Shown here piece by piece: positions 27,790 to 36,753 of a DNA stretch of 64,000 nt; position 1 is the stretch's first letter; the number at the start of each line of letters is the position of its first letter. Position numbers and translations under genes: made by a program. Source of the stretch: Dyella sp. C11 (lineage in GTDB: Bacteria > Pseudomonadota > Gammaproteobacteria > Xanthomonadales > Rhodanobacteraceae); the NCBI RefSeq assembly GCF_003121485.1, contig NZ_QAVX01000002.1, forward strand, positions 370,147 to 434,146. Direction: 5' to 3'. The notes under the pieces are model-generated. The model was not told where the DNA came from. It was given only the letters and a program-made list of their open reading frames with translations, and did not search any database.

Positions 27790-29742
27790 ATGCCGGAAGA
27801 CAAGGCGGAATCGTCGTCAACCATGCGCCGACTCTGCATTTTTTCGTTCTACGACGGCGATGGGATCGTTGACGACTACGTCTTTTATTTCCTCAAGGAA
27901 ATGGGGCGTTACGTCGAGCGCATTCTCTTCTATTCCAATGGCCCGCTGTCGCGCGATTCGGAAATTGCGCTGCGGGATCTCGGTCATGAAGTAATCCAGC
28001 GATCGAATGCGGGCTTCGACGTGATGGCTTATAAAGAGGGTCTGCAGCATATTGAGTTCGACAAGGACAATCGCTATGACGAAGTCCTCATGGTCAACCA
28101 TACGTGCTACGGGCCCATCTTTCCGTTCGATGAGTTGTTTTCGACCATGTCGGAACGGTCGTGCGATTTCTGGAGTGTCACGGCGAGCCTTGAGACTCTG
28201 GCTAAGCCATCTTCGGGTGTGAGCAAGCCGCCCTATTACCTCGACACCAATTTTATCGCGGTCCGAAAGGACATGTTGCAATCCCACGCGTTTCGCAACT
28301 ACTGGAAAGCCATCGAGCCGAGTTTGACGGCCGATGCCGCCGCCAGAAGCCACGAGCGGGTTTTCACTGATTATTTTGCCAAACTTGGCTACTCGCATCA
28401 GTGCTACCTGGATTGCACCAAATACGGAACGCGGCTCCCGGCGCTTTACGACATCGACGAAACACTAATCGATCGCAATCCGCTCCTGCGCAGGGATGCA
28501 TTCCTCAGCGATCCGCGGGTGATCGAGCACAACGCGGTGGATCTTCCGCGTGCATTGGGAGTCATCGCGGGAACTTCAACCTACGATCAAGCGCTGATCT
28601 GGAAGAACGCTGTCCGATCGGCCGAGTTGCGCATGCTCAATGCCAATGCTGCACTCACCAGCGTATTGCCCGATGTAAGGCTCAAGCAGGGTGAGTATCC
28701 GAAGGGACGAGAGCGCGTAGCGGTATGCGCGCATGTCTACTACACCGACATGCTCGATGAGATCCTGGCGCTTACGGACACTATTCCGGGCAACTATGAC
28801 TTCATCGCCACCACGGAGACGGAAGAAAAGAAGCGCTCCATCGAGGACAAGGTTCGCGGTCGAAAAAATGTCGCCAATGTAATCGTGCGCGTCGTCGAGC
28901 AAAACCGCGGACGGGACATGTCTTCGCTGTTCATCACCTGTCGCGACCTGTTCCTGGAGGATCGCTATGACGTCGTCTGCCGCCTGCATACGAAGAAATC
29001 GCCACAGGTAGCGGCGGGCCAGGCCAACAACTTCAAGCGACACATGTTCGAGAATCTCTTGAACAGCCCCGGCTACACGGCGAATGTCCTGGACATGTTC
29101 CACGACAACCCGTGGATAGGTGTCGCCGTGCCGCCACTGGTGCACATTGGCTATCCCACCATGGGGCATGCCTGGTTCACGAACCGCGAGCGCGCCGAAG
29201 AGCTTTGCCAGATGCTGGGCCTCCGGGTAACCATGGACAGAGACACTCCCGTCGGGGCCTTCGGCACGATGTTCTGGTTCCGTCCAAAGGCGATCAAAGC
29301 GCTCTTCGCACACCCTTGGCAGTGGACCGATTTCAATGCCGAGCCCAGGCACGTGGATGGCGGCCTGGCTCACGTTCTTGAGCGATTGATTTGTTACGCC
29401 GCCCAGAACGAAGGATTCACCACCCAACAGATCATCAGCTCGCATCTCGCGTCCCGCAATTACGCAATGCTTGAATACAAGCTGCAGCGCCTGTCCGCAT
29501 CGCTGCCCAACGGTGAATTCAATCAGCAGGTGGATATTCTCGACGCGTGGAAGCGCGCGGAGTATCGCGAGAACGTCCAGGCCACGCACAGCCCTGTCGC
29601 TCACCATGCGCCATGGCAGCCCACCGTCAGGCAGGCTTGGGGCGAGGTTGTGCTGGCCATGAAACGTTCGCTGGCGCACCGCTCGCCCGGCACCACAAAG
29701 CTTTTGCGCCCGGTCTACCGAGGTCTGGCCCGGAAGAGCTGA
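27790..29742 (+). CDS. RgpF-family (rhamnan synthesis F) protein, copy 1
   Basis: A 650-aa protein with the two-part RgpF layout. About residues 15-240: RRLCIFSFYDGDGIVDDYV, MVNHTCYGPIFPFDELF. About 310-560: VYYTDMLDEILALTDTIPG, VVEQNRGRDMSSLFITCRD, VVCRLHTKKSP. RgpF proteins take part in assembling rhamnose-containing polysaccharides, probably as glycosyltransferases in the cytoplasm. The ATG follows AGGAATAG. A paralogue of the same length follows 50 bp later. The preceding 247-bp gap shows no gene. Confidence 0.87.
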   Translation: MPEDKAESSSTMRRLCIFSFYDGDGIVDDYVFYFLKEMGRYVERILFYSNGPLSRDSEIALRDLGHEVIQRSNAGFDVMAYKEGLQHIEFDKDNRYDEVLMVNHTCYGPIFPFDELFSTMSERSCDFWSVTASLETLAKPSSGVSKPPYYLDTNFIAVRKDMLQSHAFRNYWKAIEPSLTADAAARSHERVFTDYFAKLGYSHQCYLDCTKYGTRLPALYDIDETLIDRNPLLRRDAFLSDPRVIEHNAVDLPRALGVIAGTSTYDQALIWKNAVRSAELRMLNANAALTSVLPDVRLKQGEYPKGRERVAVCAHVYYTDMLDEILALTDTIPGNYDFIATTETEEKKRSIEDKVRGRKNVANVIVRVVEQNRGRDMSSLFITCRDLFLEDRYDVVCRLHTKKSPQVAAGQANNFKRHMFENLLNSPGYTANVLDMFHDNPWIGVAVPPLVHIGYPTMGHAWFTNRERAEELCQMLGLRVTMDRDTPVGAFGTMFWFRPKAIKALFAHPWQWTDFNAEPRHVDGGLAHVLERLICYAAQNEGFTTQQIISSHLASRNYAMLEYKLQRLSASLPNGEFNQQVDILDAWKRAEYRENVQATHSPVAHHAPWQPTVRQAWGEVVLAMKRSLAHRSPGTTKLLRPVYRGLARKS

Positions 29743-29792
29743 CGCACTGATGACGCGCACAGCACTCCATCTGATCACCCTTTAGGTTTCTG

Positions 29793-31745
29793 ATGTCCGC
29801 CAATCAAGAGAGACCGGTTCCGATGGAATCGATCATGCGCCGACTGTGTATTTTTTCCTTCTACGATGCCGACGGCATCGTAGATGACTATGTCATCTAC
29901 TTTCTCCGGGAAATGGGGCGCCATGTCGAGCGCATCCTGTTCTACTCCAATGGCCCGCTGACCCGTGATGCAGAAGTGGCCTTGCAAGGGCTCGTGCACG
30001 AAGTAATCCTTCGTCCCAACGAGGGCTTTGACATCCTTCCGTACAAGGAAGGCCTGGAGCTCATCGACTTCGATCGGGACGGCCACTACGACGAAGTCAT
30101 GATGGTCAACCATACCTGCTATGGCCCCATCTTCCCGTTCGACGAGCTGTTTTCGGTCATGTCACAGCGCAAGTGCGATTTCTGGGGCGTGACGGCTCAC
30201 ATGGAAATGACACCGAACCCGTTCACGGGTAAGGGCACACTGCCCTATCACTTGAACTCCAATTTCATCGTGGTCCGCAAGGACATGCTGCGGTCGAAGT
30301 CTTTCCGCGCGTACTGGGAAAAACTTGGTGGCAGCCTGACTTACGAAACCGCCGTACAAAGCCACGAAACGGTTTTTACGCAACACTTCACCAAACTGGG
30401 TTACGTGTGCGAGTGCTATCTGGACTGCACAAAGTACGGCTCACACTATCCCGCCTTCATCGATATCGATGAAACCATCGTTGACCGCAGTCCGCTGCTA
30501 AAGCGCCGCCCTTTTTTTCACGATCCCCGCTTCCTTGAGCACTACAGTGTGGATCTGCCGCGCGCCATTGACGTGGTCGAGCGCACTTCCGATTACGACC
30601 GCTCGATGATCTGGAAGAACATCACTCGTTCTTCCGAGTTGCGTACGCTCAACACGAATGCGGCGCTTACCAGCGTCCTTCCTGATGTGCGGATCAAGCA
30701 AGATGCGCCGCCCGCCGGGTTGCGCGTGGCATTGTGCGTACATCTTTTCTATACGGACATGCTGGACGAGATCCTGGCGTTGGGTGACACGATACCGGGC
30801 CAGTACGACTTCATCGCCACGACGGAGACCGAGGAAAAAAGGCAGGCTATCGAGTCGGCGGCGCGCCAGCACAACAATATCGCCCATATCATCGTGCGCG
30901 TGGTGGAACAAAATCGTGGCCGCGACATGTCTTCGCTGCTTATCACGTGTCGCGACCTGTTCCTCGAGGACCGCTACGATGTTGTCTGTCGCCTGCACAC
31001 CAAGAAGACACCGCACCTTGCATCAAGCCGCGCTGGCGGATTCAAGCGGCACATGTTCGAAAACCTGCTCAACAGCCCTGGCTATACGGCAAACGTACTG
31101 GACATGTTCCAGGACAACCCGTGGATTGGCATGGCCGTCCCACCCATCATCCACATTTCCTACGGAACGCTTGGGCACGCATGGTATGACAACAAGGCAC
31201 GCGCCCAGGACATTGCACAACAGCTGAAGCTCAACGTCCGCTTTGACCCTGACACCCCGGTGGGCGCGTTTGGTGGCATGTACTGGTTCCGACCCAAGGC
31301 GCTGACGAAGCTGTTCGAACATCGTTGGAAATGGACAGACTTCGAGCCGGAGCCCTATCCACTGGATGGCAGCCTGGGACACGCCCTGGAGCGCCTTCTT
31401 ACCTATGTGGCGCAGGACGCGCAGTACACGACGCAGCAGATCATCAGCTCCCATCTCGCCGCCTCGAACTACGCCATGCTCGAATATAAGCTTCAGCGCC
31501 TCTCTGCGGCGCTGCCGAATGGCGACTTCAATTACCAGGTTCATATTCTCGACGAATGGAAGCGGGCCGGTTACAGAGCCGCAAACATGCCCGACTCCGC
31601 CAGGCAGCCGCTGTCGCTGTCGTTGGCGATCGGCGAGTTGACCATTGCCTTGAAGCGCTCGCTCGCTCATCGTGCTCCACGCCTTGCGCGGATGCTGCAA
31701 TCGCTCAAGCGTTCGCTAACGGGCAACCCGAGCCGCACGCAATGA
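29793..31745 (+). CDS. RgpF-family (rhamnan synthesis F) protein, copy 2
   Basis: Also exactly 650 aa and, by eye, about two-thirds identical to the upstream copy over its whole length, so the pair arose by tandem duplication. The same motifs are present (RRLCIFSFYDADGIVDDYV, MVNHTCYGPIFPFDELF, VVEQNRGRDMSSL, VVCRLHTKKTP). Differences cluster around residues 145-165 and in the C-terminal tail, which may mean different acceptors. Downstream ATGs at 29823 and 29835 are alternative starts. It probably adds a similar sugar to the same glycan as copy 1. Confidence 0.87.
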   Translation: MSANQERPVPMESIMRRLCIFSFYDADGIVDDYVIYFLREMGRHVERILFYSNGPLTRDAEVALQGLVHEVILRPNEGFDILPYKEGLELIDFDRDGHYDEVMMVNHTCYGPIFPFDELFSVMSQRKCDFWGVTAHMEMTPNPFTGKGTLPYHLNSNFIVVRKDMLRSKSFRAYWEKLGGSLTYETAVQSHETVFTQHFTKLGYVCECYLDCTKYGSHYPAFIDIDETIVDRSPLLKRRPFFHDPRFLEHYSVDLPRAIDVVERTSDYDRSMIWKNITRSSELRTLNTNAALTSVLPDVRIKQDAPPAGLRVALCVHLFYTDMLDEILALGDTIPGQYDFIATTETEEKRQAIESAARQHNNIAHIIVRVVEQNRGRDMSSLLITCRDLFLEDRYDVVCRLHTKKTPHLASSRAGGFKRHMFENLLNSPGYTANVLDMFQDNPWIGMAVPPIIHISYGTLGHAWYDNKARAQDIAQQLKLNVRFDPDTPVGAFGGMYWFRPKALTKLFEHRWKWTDFEPEPYPLDGSLGHALERLLTYVAQDAQYTTQQIISSHLAASNYAMLEYKLQRLSAALPNGDFNYQVHILDEWKRAGYRAANMPDSARQPLSLSLAIGELTIALKRSLAHRAPRLARMLQSLKRSLTGNPSRTQ

Positions 31746-31769
31746 TGAAATTTTTATGGAGTAACTCAC

Positions 31770-32822
31770 GTGTCTAACATCTGTCTCGTTACCGGCGGCG
31801 CCGGTTTTATCGGGTGCGCGATCTCTCCGCTGCTTGCAAAGCATTTCGACCGCGTCATCGCGGTTGACAACATGCATCCGCAGATTCACGCGACGGCAAG
31901 CCGACCTGCAGCCCTGCATGAAAAAGTCGAACTGGTCATGGGTGACGTGTCCCAGCGTGAGACCTGGGACGCTTTGCTGCCAGGGCTCAAGCCCGACGTG
32001 GTTATTCATCTCGCCGCCGAGACAGGGACGGGCCAGTCGCTGACCGAGGGTTCGCGCCACGCCAATGTCAACGTGGTGGGTACGACGCAGATGTTAGATG
32101 CGTTCGTTCGCCATGACGCCATACCCAGGCGCGTCGTTCTCACTTCAAGCCGGGCAGTCTATGGCGAAGGCGCATGGCAGGATGCCCAAGGGCGTGTGTC
32201 GTACCCCGGCCAGCGTTCGCGTGCACAACTTGAAGCCAAGCAGTGGGACTTTCCGGGCCTCACCTGTCTTCCCTTCGAATCAACGCGTACCGAACCCCGC
32301 CCGACGAGCATTTACGGATCCACCAAATATGCGCAGGAACTTATCCTCAAGGCATGGGCCTTGTCGTTCGGCGTCGAAGTCGGGCTGCTGCGACTCCAGA
32401 ACGTCTATGGGCCGGGCCAGTCACTGAGCAACCCGTACACCGGCATCGTTTCCTTGTTCGCTCAACTGGCAAGAACTGGCAAGGTCATCCCCCTCTACGA
32501 AGATGGGGAGATCGTCCGTGATTTCGTGTTCATTGATGACGTTGCCAGTGCCGTCTTCCGCGTCACCACGGGGAACATTCCTTCCGCGGATGCCTATGAC
32601 GTAGGCTGCGGTAGCGGCACAACAATCCGCGAGCTGGCGGAGATCATCGCATCCATCTACGGAGCGCCCGCCCCGGTTGTAAACGGCGCTTATCGCAATG
32701 GTGACGTGCGCGCCGCATCGGCAGATATTTCCCGCACCCAGGCTGAGCTTGGCTGGCACCCGCAGTGGGACGTGCGCAAGGGCGTCACTGCATTGTGCGC
32801 ATGGATTGACGGCCAGCTGTAA
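31770..32822 (+). CDS. NAD-dependent nucleotide-sugar epimerase/dehydratase
   Basis: A 350-aa extended SDR starting at GTG 31770 with GGAG nine bases before it. The Rossmann motif is [13 protein letters not shown] and the active site is TSIYGSTKYAQE (YxxxK), with a sugar-nucleotide domain ending VFIDDVASAVFRV. It resembles dTDP-sugar 4-epimerases that act on rhamnose-type sugars (a route to 6-deoxy-L-talose), but the substrate is not proven. It is the last plus-strand gene before the convergent exporter operon. Confidence 0.83.
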   Translation: MSNICLVTGGAGFIGCAISPLLAKHFDRVIAVDNMHPQIHATASRPAALHEKVELVMGDVSQRETWDALLPGLKPDVVIHLAAETGTGQSLTEGSRHANVNVVGTTQMLDAFVRHDAIPRRVVLTSSRAVYGEGAWQDAQGRVSYPGQRSRAQLEAKQWDFPGLTCLPFESTRTEPRPTSIYGSTKYAQELILKAWALSFGVEVGLLRLQNVYGPGQSLSNPYTGIVSLFAQLARTGKVIPLYEDGEIVRDFVFIDDVASAVFRVTTGNIPSADAYDVGCGSGTTIRELAEIIASIYGAPAPVVNGAYRNGDVRAASADISRTQAELGWHPQWDVRKGVTALCAWIDGQL

Positions 32823-32831
32823 TGGACTTGT

Positions 32832-32868
32832 CTACGTACGGCGTGCTGAAGCAGCACGCCGTACGTAG
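32832..32868. terminator. Long hairpin between convergent operons
   Basis: A 16-17 bp perfect stem (CTACGTACGGCGTGCT and its complement) has a short loop and lies ten bases after the epimerase stop. There is no T run, so it may act as a Rho-dependent or RNA-stabilising hairpin for the plus-strand operon. The remaining 175 bases to the next gene show no coding sequence. Confidence 0.5.
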
Positions 32869-33043
32869 CCTGCCCGAAGGCTATTACGCAGTGGCATGCG
32901 CGATGGCATACCGGTTGTCCTTGCGTCCTTCATGAATAAGCCATTCACTCAAGACGGACAGGTAGTCAACCGAATGGCAGCTCTGGATATTCACTGCCCC
33001 TGCCGCCCGCTGGTTCTATCGAAGGGCACGTCGATCCGGTTGC

Positions 33044-34486
33044 TTATCTTGTGCGACCATGGGCGCGCAAGGTCGAACCCTTTATCGTCACGTCCCAGAA
33101 TCGACGCAACAACCAGCGCCGATTTAGCGTCAGCTCAAACATTTGCGAAAGTTGCGCGCGATGCTCGCGCAAGTCCGCTAGTTCAACAGCAGATTCGACA
33201 CCCTGTGCCTGTTCCTGACGCAAGGCACCGTCAAGTTCGATACAACGCTTCGACAACTGTTCGTTTTCCTCGATCTGTCGCCCATGCCTCACCGACAAGT
33301 CGGCCATCATGGTTTTCAGCGCCCGCAGTTCATCCGTAACAGCCTGCAAACGCGCCATGGTTTGGTGAAGCTCGTCTTGCTGCGATGCGCTCTTTGCAAC
33401 GATGCCCTCAAGCTCATGGATGCGCGTCTCCCGTTCTGTCGCGACATCTATGATGTGCTGGTGCTGACTTGCCAGCAGTTGAATATGATTTGCACGCTCA
33501 GCGGCCAGGCCACTGAACTGCGCGACCTGCTTACCTACGGATTGAAGTTCGCCCTCGAGCAATCGAATGTGATTGATTCGCTCCAGTGCCACGCCGTCGA
33601 GCTTGTATTTCTGCTGCGTAACCCAGCGATACAGATTTGCCGCTTCCAAATAGCGTGTATCAAACTGCTCCAGTACGGACCACTCTGCCCGGCCTGCCGC
33701 CACGTCCGCGCATAACGAGTACAACTGCGCTACGACAGAGGACGAGCCCGCCGATGGCACGGGTTTCTCCATTTCGTCCGGGGAGCGATGGTGCCTATCA
33801 TCCGGGCTGATAAAAGCATCGATTTGCTGGAATACCTCTTCATCCTGACAGGGCCACTCGATACCCAGGTCGCTACCGATACGACCCACTGCGTGCCGCC
33901 AGTCCGCCAGCAGATCGTCGTAACGAATCATCGATCGCGGCATGTCATTCGTATATCGAATGGCTTCCAGCGAGTGTTGCGTCCACATGAGATCCGAGTG
34001 GGCTTCGCTCCAACCTTCGCGTGCAAGCAACGAGCCGGCCACCTCATCTGGCTTGCGCACCACGACCAGGGCGGCAGCCCGCACCCCGACTCGCCTGAGT
34101 GCCTCTCGCCACAAGGGAACGAGCCGGCACATACGGGGATCCTTCACGGACCAAAGCGTTTTGCCCGCAAAGTCCCCACGGATGAGGTGCACGATTTTGT
34201 CGATCGCCGCGTAACTGGCCGGCTGCTCCAGCCAGCCGTCGGGCATTTCGCGCACATCGTGCCAAGTGCGGCCAAGCGCAGCCAGTAACTCCTCGTGGAT
34301 CTCTACCGCTTCGGCGTGCTCCCAGAAACCCTTGGCATTGTCCGCCTGGGCTTCGAGCAGGTTGGAGCCCAGATCCGCCCCCAGAAGATTCAGCACACGC
34401 GTGGTTGCCGACGTGCCGCTGCGATGCATGCCCAATACCAAAATGGCCGTAGCCTGGGCCATAGGGAAGGTTTCATTTGAGCTCAT
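33044..34486 (-). CDS. Sulfotransferase-family protein with long C-terminal coiled coil
   Basis: A 480-aa protein. Residues about 12-210 are a sulfotransferase-type domain: the PAPS-binding P-loop is GMHRSGTSATT at 19-29, VKDPRMCRL is at 114-122, and VVVRKPDEVAGSLL at 141-154 resembles the 3'-phosphate motif. About 296-450 is a predicted coiled coil. It contains related heptad units ERINHIRLLEGEL (302), ERANHIQLLASQ (330) and ERETRIHELEGIV (351), spaced 28 and 21 residues apart, both multiples of seven. The C-terminus is basic. The start overlaps wzt by 14 bases, so it is the last gene of a wzm-wzt operon. It may sulfate the exported glycan. Some P-loop proteins of this family have lost activity. 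Confidence 0.8.
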   Translation of the reverse strand: MSSNETFPMAQATAILVLGMHRSGTSATTRVLNLLGADLGSNLLEAQADNAKGFWEHAEAVEIHEELLAALGRTWHDVREMPDGWLEQPASYAAIDKIVHLIRGDFAGKTLWSVKDPRMCRLVPLWREALRRVGVRAAALVVVRKPDEVAGSLLAREGWSEAHSDLMWTQHSLEAIRYTNDMPRSMIRYDDLLADWRHAVGRIGSDLGIEWPCQDEEVFQQIDAFISPDDRHHRSPDEMEKPVPSAGSSSVVAQLYSLCADVAAGRAEWSVLEQFDTRYLEAANLYRWVTQQKYKLDGVALERINHIRLLEGELQSVGKQVAQFSGLAAERANHIQLLASQHQHIIDVATERETRIHELEGIVAKSASQQDELHQTMARLQAVTDELRALKTMMADLSVRHGRQIEENEQLSKRCIELDGALRQEQAQGVESAVELADLREHRAQLSQMFELTLNRRWLLRRFWDVTIKGSTLRAHGRTR

Positions 34487-35891
34487 GGCGCAACTCCGCT
34501 GGGTCGTTACTCACCTCAACGTCCGGGCGGACGTGAAAGTCGACAAAGCCGGTCGCAAGTCGGCCCGGATCCGGTGGCACGCGGAATAACGCGGCGTCGA
34601 TCACCCGATCCAGAAACGTCTCTCCTTCTTCCACGCGCCCGCGCACGCCAGCGTTGAGAAAATAGGTGCCCGGTGCGAGAAGACAGCGAAACTTGAACCG
34701 GACTTTGACCAGAGCACCAGTTTCCACAACGTCAATAGCGTCTGCCTGCGTGGCGGACATGGCGCCACCCAACTCGACACCGGACACCGTCTTAATAAGC
34801 ATGCCGAACGTGACCGATACGGCAGGCCGTTCAAATCGCACGAGATAGGTGTAGAAGAACTCGCCCCCTGGCCTAAGCACGTTTACGCGCTGGCCACTGG
34901 CCGTCTCGATATGCGGGTCTTCGATGGTTGCGCCATGCGTGGCGAATCGCACCGTGCTCTGAGGGACCAAGCCCGGATCCAGATAGGCATCATCCACTGA
35001 ATCTTCCAACGAAAGCGCGGGACGAGATACATCTTCGTGCCTGGCGTCGCTTATGCCTGGCTTTTCCAGAGCCACATCATTTACGCCATGGCGACTGAGC
35101 GCCATTTCATGCTGCAACCTGGCACGCACGGAAGCCGCCATGCTCGCAGGAGCGTAGAGCAATTTCTGGTATCGCGAGATCACATGCTTGGGGGAGCCCA
35201 TCGCCAGCAGTTCACCGCGATCGAGAAGGATCGCCCGATTGCACAATTCAAGCACCGTACTGGGAGCGTGCGACACGAAAAGTACCGTGGCGCCCGCATC
35301 GCGGATTTTCTCGATTCGCGCAAAGCACTTGCGTTGAAATGCCTCGTCTCCCACAGAGAGCGCTTCGTCGACGACCAGGATATCCGGCATGACATGGATT
35401 GCCACGGAAAATGCCAGGCGTACATACATGCCGCTCGAATAGCTCTTCACTGGCTGATCGATGAACTCACCGATGTCGGCGAAAGCGGCGATCTCATCGA
35501 AGCGATTGTCGATCTCGGCGCGCGTCAGGCCGAGTACGGTGCCATTGAGATAAACATTTTCCCGGCCCGTGAATTCAGGATTGAAACCCGCTCCGAGTTC
35601 CAGCAGCGCCGCAATGCGCCCATCCACGTCCACCGAACCTTCAGTAGGAGCAAGCGTGCCGCAGATAATCTGCAGCAAGGTTGATTTGCCCGAACCGTTG
35701 CGTCCAACAATCGCCACGGTTTCGCCGCGATGAATCTCGAAGTCCACTCCCGTCAAGGCGTGGAACTCACGGAACCACCGGTTCTTTGCCGATGTCGGCG
35801 AGAACATCTGAAGCAACCGGTGATGTGGTTTGGAGTAAACGGGAAAGCGTTTATGCAGTCCTCTTACCCTGATGGAAAACTCAGAGGACAT
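34473..35891 (-). CDS. wzt: O-antigen/polysaccharide ABC exporter ATP-binding protein with C-terminal glycan-binding domain
   Basis: Encodes 472 aa from ATG 35891, preceded by AGAGG; the frame is open slightly further upstream. Walker A is GRNGSGKS (63-70), the signature YSSGM is at 151-155, and Walker B ILVVDEA spans 171-177. The ABC part ends near 245. A C-terminal extension (about 300-472) has the size and position of the Wzt carbohydrate-binding domain that recognises the modified end of the chain in E. coli O8/O9a-type systems. It powers export of undecaprenyl-linked polysaccharide with Wzm. Confidence 0.93.
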   Translation of the reverse strand: MSSEFSIRVRGLHKRFPVYSKPHHRLLQMFSPTSAKNRWFREFHALTGVDFEIHRGETVAIVGRNGSGKSTLLQIICGTLAPTEGSVDVDGRIAALLELGAGFNPEFTGRENVYLNGTVLGLTRAEIDNRFDEIAAFADIGEFIDQPVKSYSSGMYVRLAFSVAIHVMPDILVVDEALSVGDEAFQRKCFARIEKIRDAGATVLFVSHAPSTVLELCNRAILLDRGELLAMGSPKHVISRYQKLLYAPASMAASVRARLQHEMALSRHGVNDVALEKPGISDARHEDVSRPALSLEDSVDDAYLDPGLVPQSTVRFATHGATIEDPHIETASGQRVNVLRPGGEFFYTYLVRFERPAVSVTFGMLIKTVSGVELGGAMSATQADAIDVVETGALVKVRFKFRCLLAPGTYFLNAGVRGRVEEGETFLDRVIDAALFRVPPDPGRLATGFVDFHVRPDVEVSNDPAELRHELK

Positions 35892-36711
35892 CGGCAAATC
35901 CTCTTCGGGTGGCAGCAAACGCACTGAAGCCCATGTAAGCCACGATCACTGCGGCCATCGTGTACAACCCAAGACCACTCCAGTCAGGAAGCTGCCCCCA
36001 CAGGGCCACCGCGCGGACCTGATCGATGATGAAGGTCAATGGATTGATTTCGAAGATCCACCGCACTTCTGGTCCCACGGCGGACACGGGCACGATGGCG
36101 GACGATGTGAACAACAACGCGGTAGTCAACACGCCAGTCACCTGACTGATGTCGCGAAAATACACGCCGAACGCGGCCAGGCCCCAAGCGACGCCCAACG
36201 CAAGAACGAACAGGGGCGCGACGACAAGCGGAAACAGCACGATCGTCCAGCTCAGCTGACCAGTCAGGACAAGCTGAAGAACAACAAATGCGACCAAATT
36301 GGTGAACAGGTGAAACAGTGCCGAAAGCGCCATCGGCCACGGCAGTATTTCAAGCGGGAAAATTACGCGCTTGACGTAATTCACATTGCCGACAACGAGC
36401 GATGGCGCGCGATTGATGCACTCGGCAAAGAACGCGTGAGTGATCAGGCCCAAGAACAGGATAAGTGCAAAACTTCCGTGCTCATTGTTGGCCTGTGGCC
36501 AGCGACTCTTGAGAATGCCACCGAACGCAAACGAGTACACGGCCAGCATCAGGAAGGGACTGATCAGCGACCACAGCAAGCCAAAACTTGCACCGCGATA
36601 TCGTCCCAGGATTTCACGTTTGGTCAATTCCACGGTCAGTGAACCGTGCCGCGCAAGTGCGGAAAGCGGGCTGCCCACGAACGTCAACGAACGTGTTGGG
36701 ACTGAATGCAT
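35881..36711 (-). CDS. wzm: O-antigen/polysaccharide ABC exporter permease
   Basis: A 276-aa ABC-2 type permease with about six membrane helices. The N-terminus has the amphipathic LTKREILGRYRGASFGLLWS typical of Wzm/TagG, and the family loop VNYVKRVIFPLEILP is present. GGGAG precedes the ATG. It overlaps wzt by 11 bases. With Wzt it forms the inner-membrane channel for finished glycan, so assembly is ABC-dependent; no Wzy polymerase or Wzx flippase was recognised. Confidence 0.94.
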   Translation of the reverse strand: MHSVPTRSLTFVGSPLSALARHGSLTVELTKREILGRYRGASFGLLWSLISPFLMLAVYSFAFGGILKSRWPQANNEHGSFALILFLGLITHAFFAECINRAPSLVVGNVNYVKRVIFPLEILPWPMALSALFHLFTNLVAFVVLQLVLTGQLSWTIVLFPLVVAPLFVLALGVAWGLAAFGVYFRDISQVTGVLTTALLFTSSAIVPVSAVGPEVRWIFEINPLTFIIDQVRAVALWGQLPDWSGLGLYTMAAVIVAYMGFSAFAATRRGFADVL

Positions 36712-36726
36712 AAATACTCCCGACTG

Positions 36727-36749
36727 GATTCGCGCCGTTGGCGCGAATC
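36727..36749 (-). other. Perfect 10-bp hairpin between metB and wzm
   Basis: GATTCGCGCC pairs with GGCGCGAATC across a three-base loop. It lies directly after the metB-like stop and just before the wzm ribosome site. There is no T run, so it may weakly terminate or attenuate readthrough from metB into the exporter operon. Confidence 0.5.
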
Positions 36750-36753
36750 AGGA

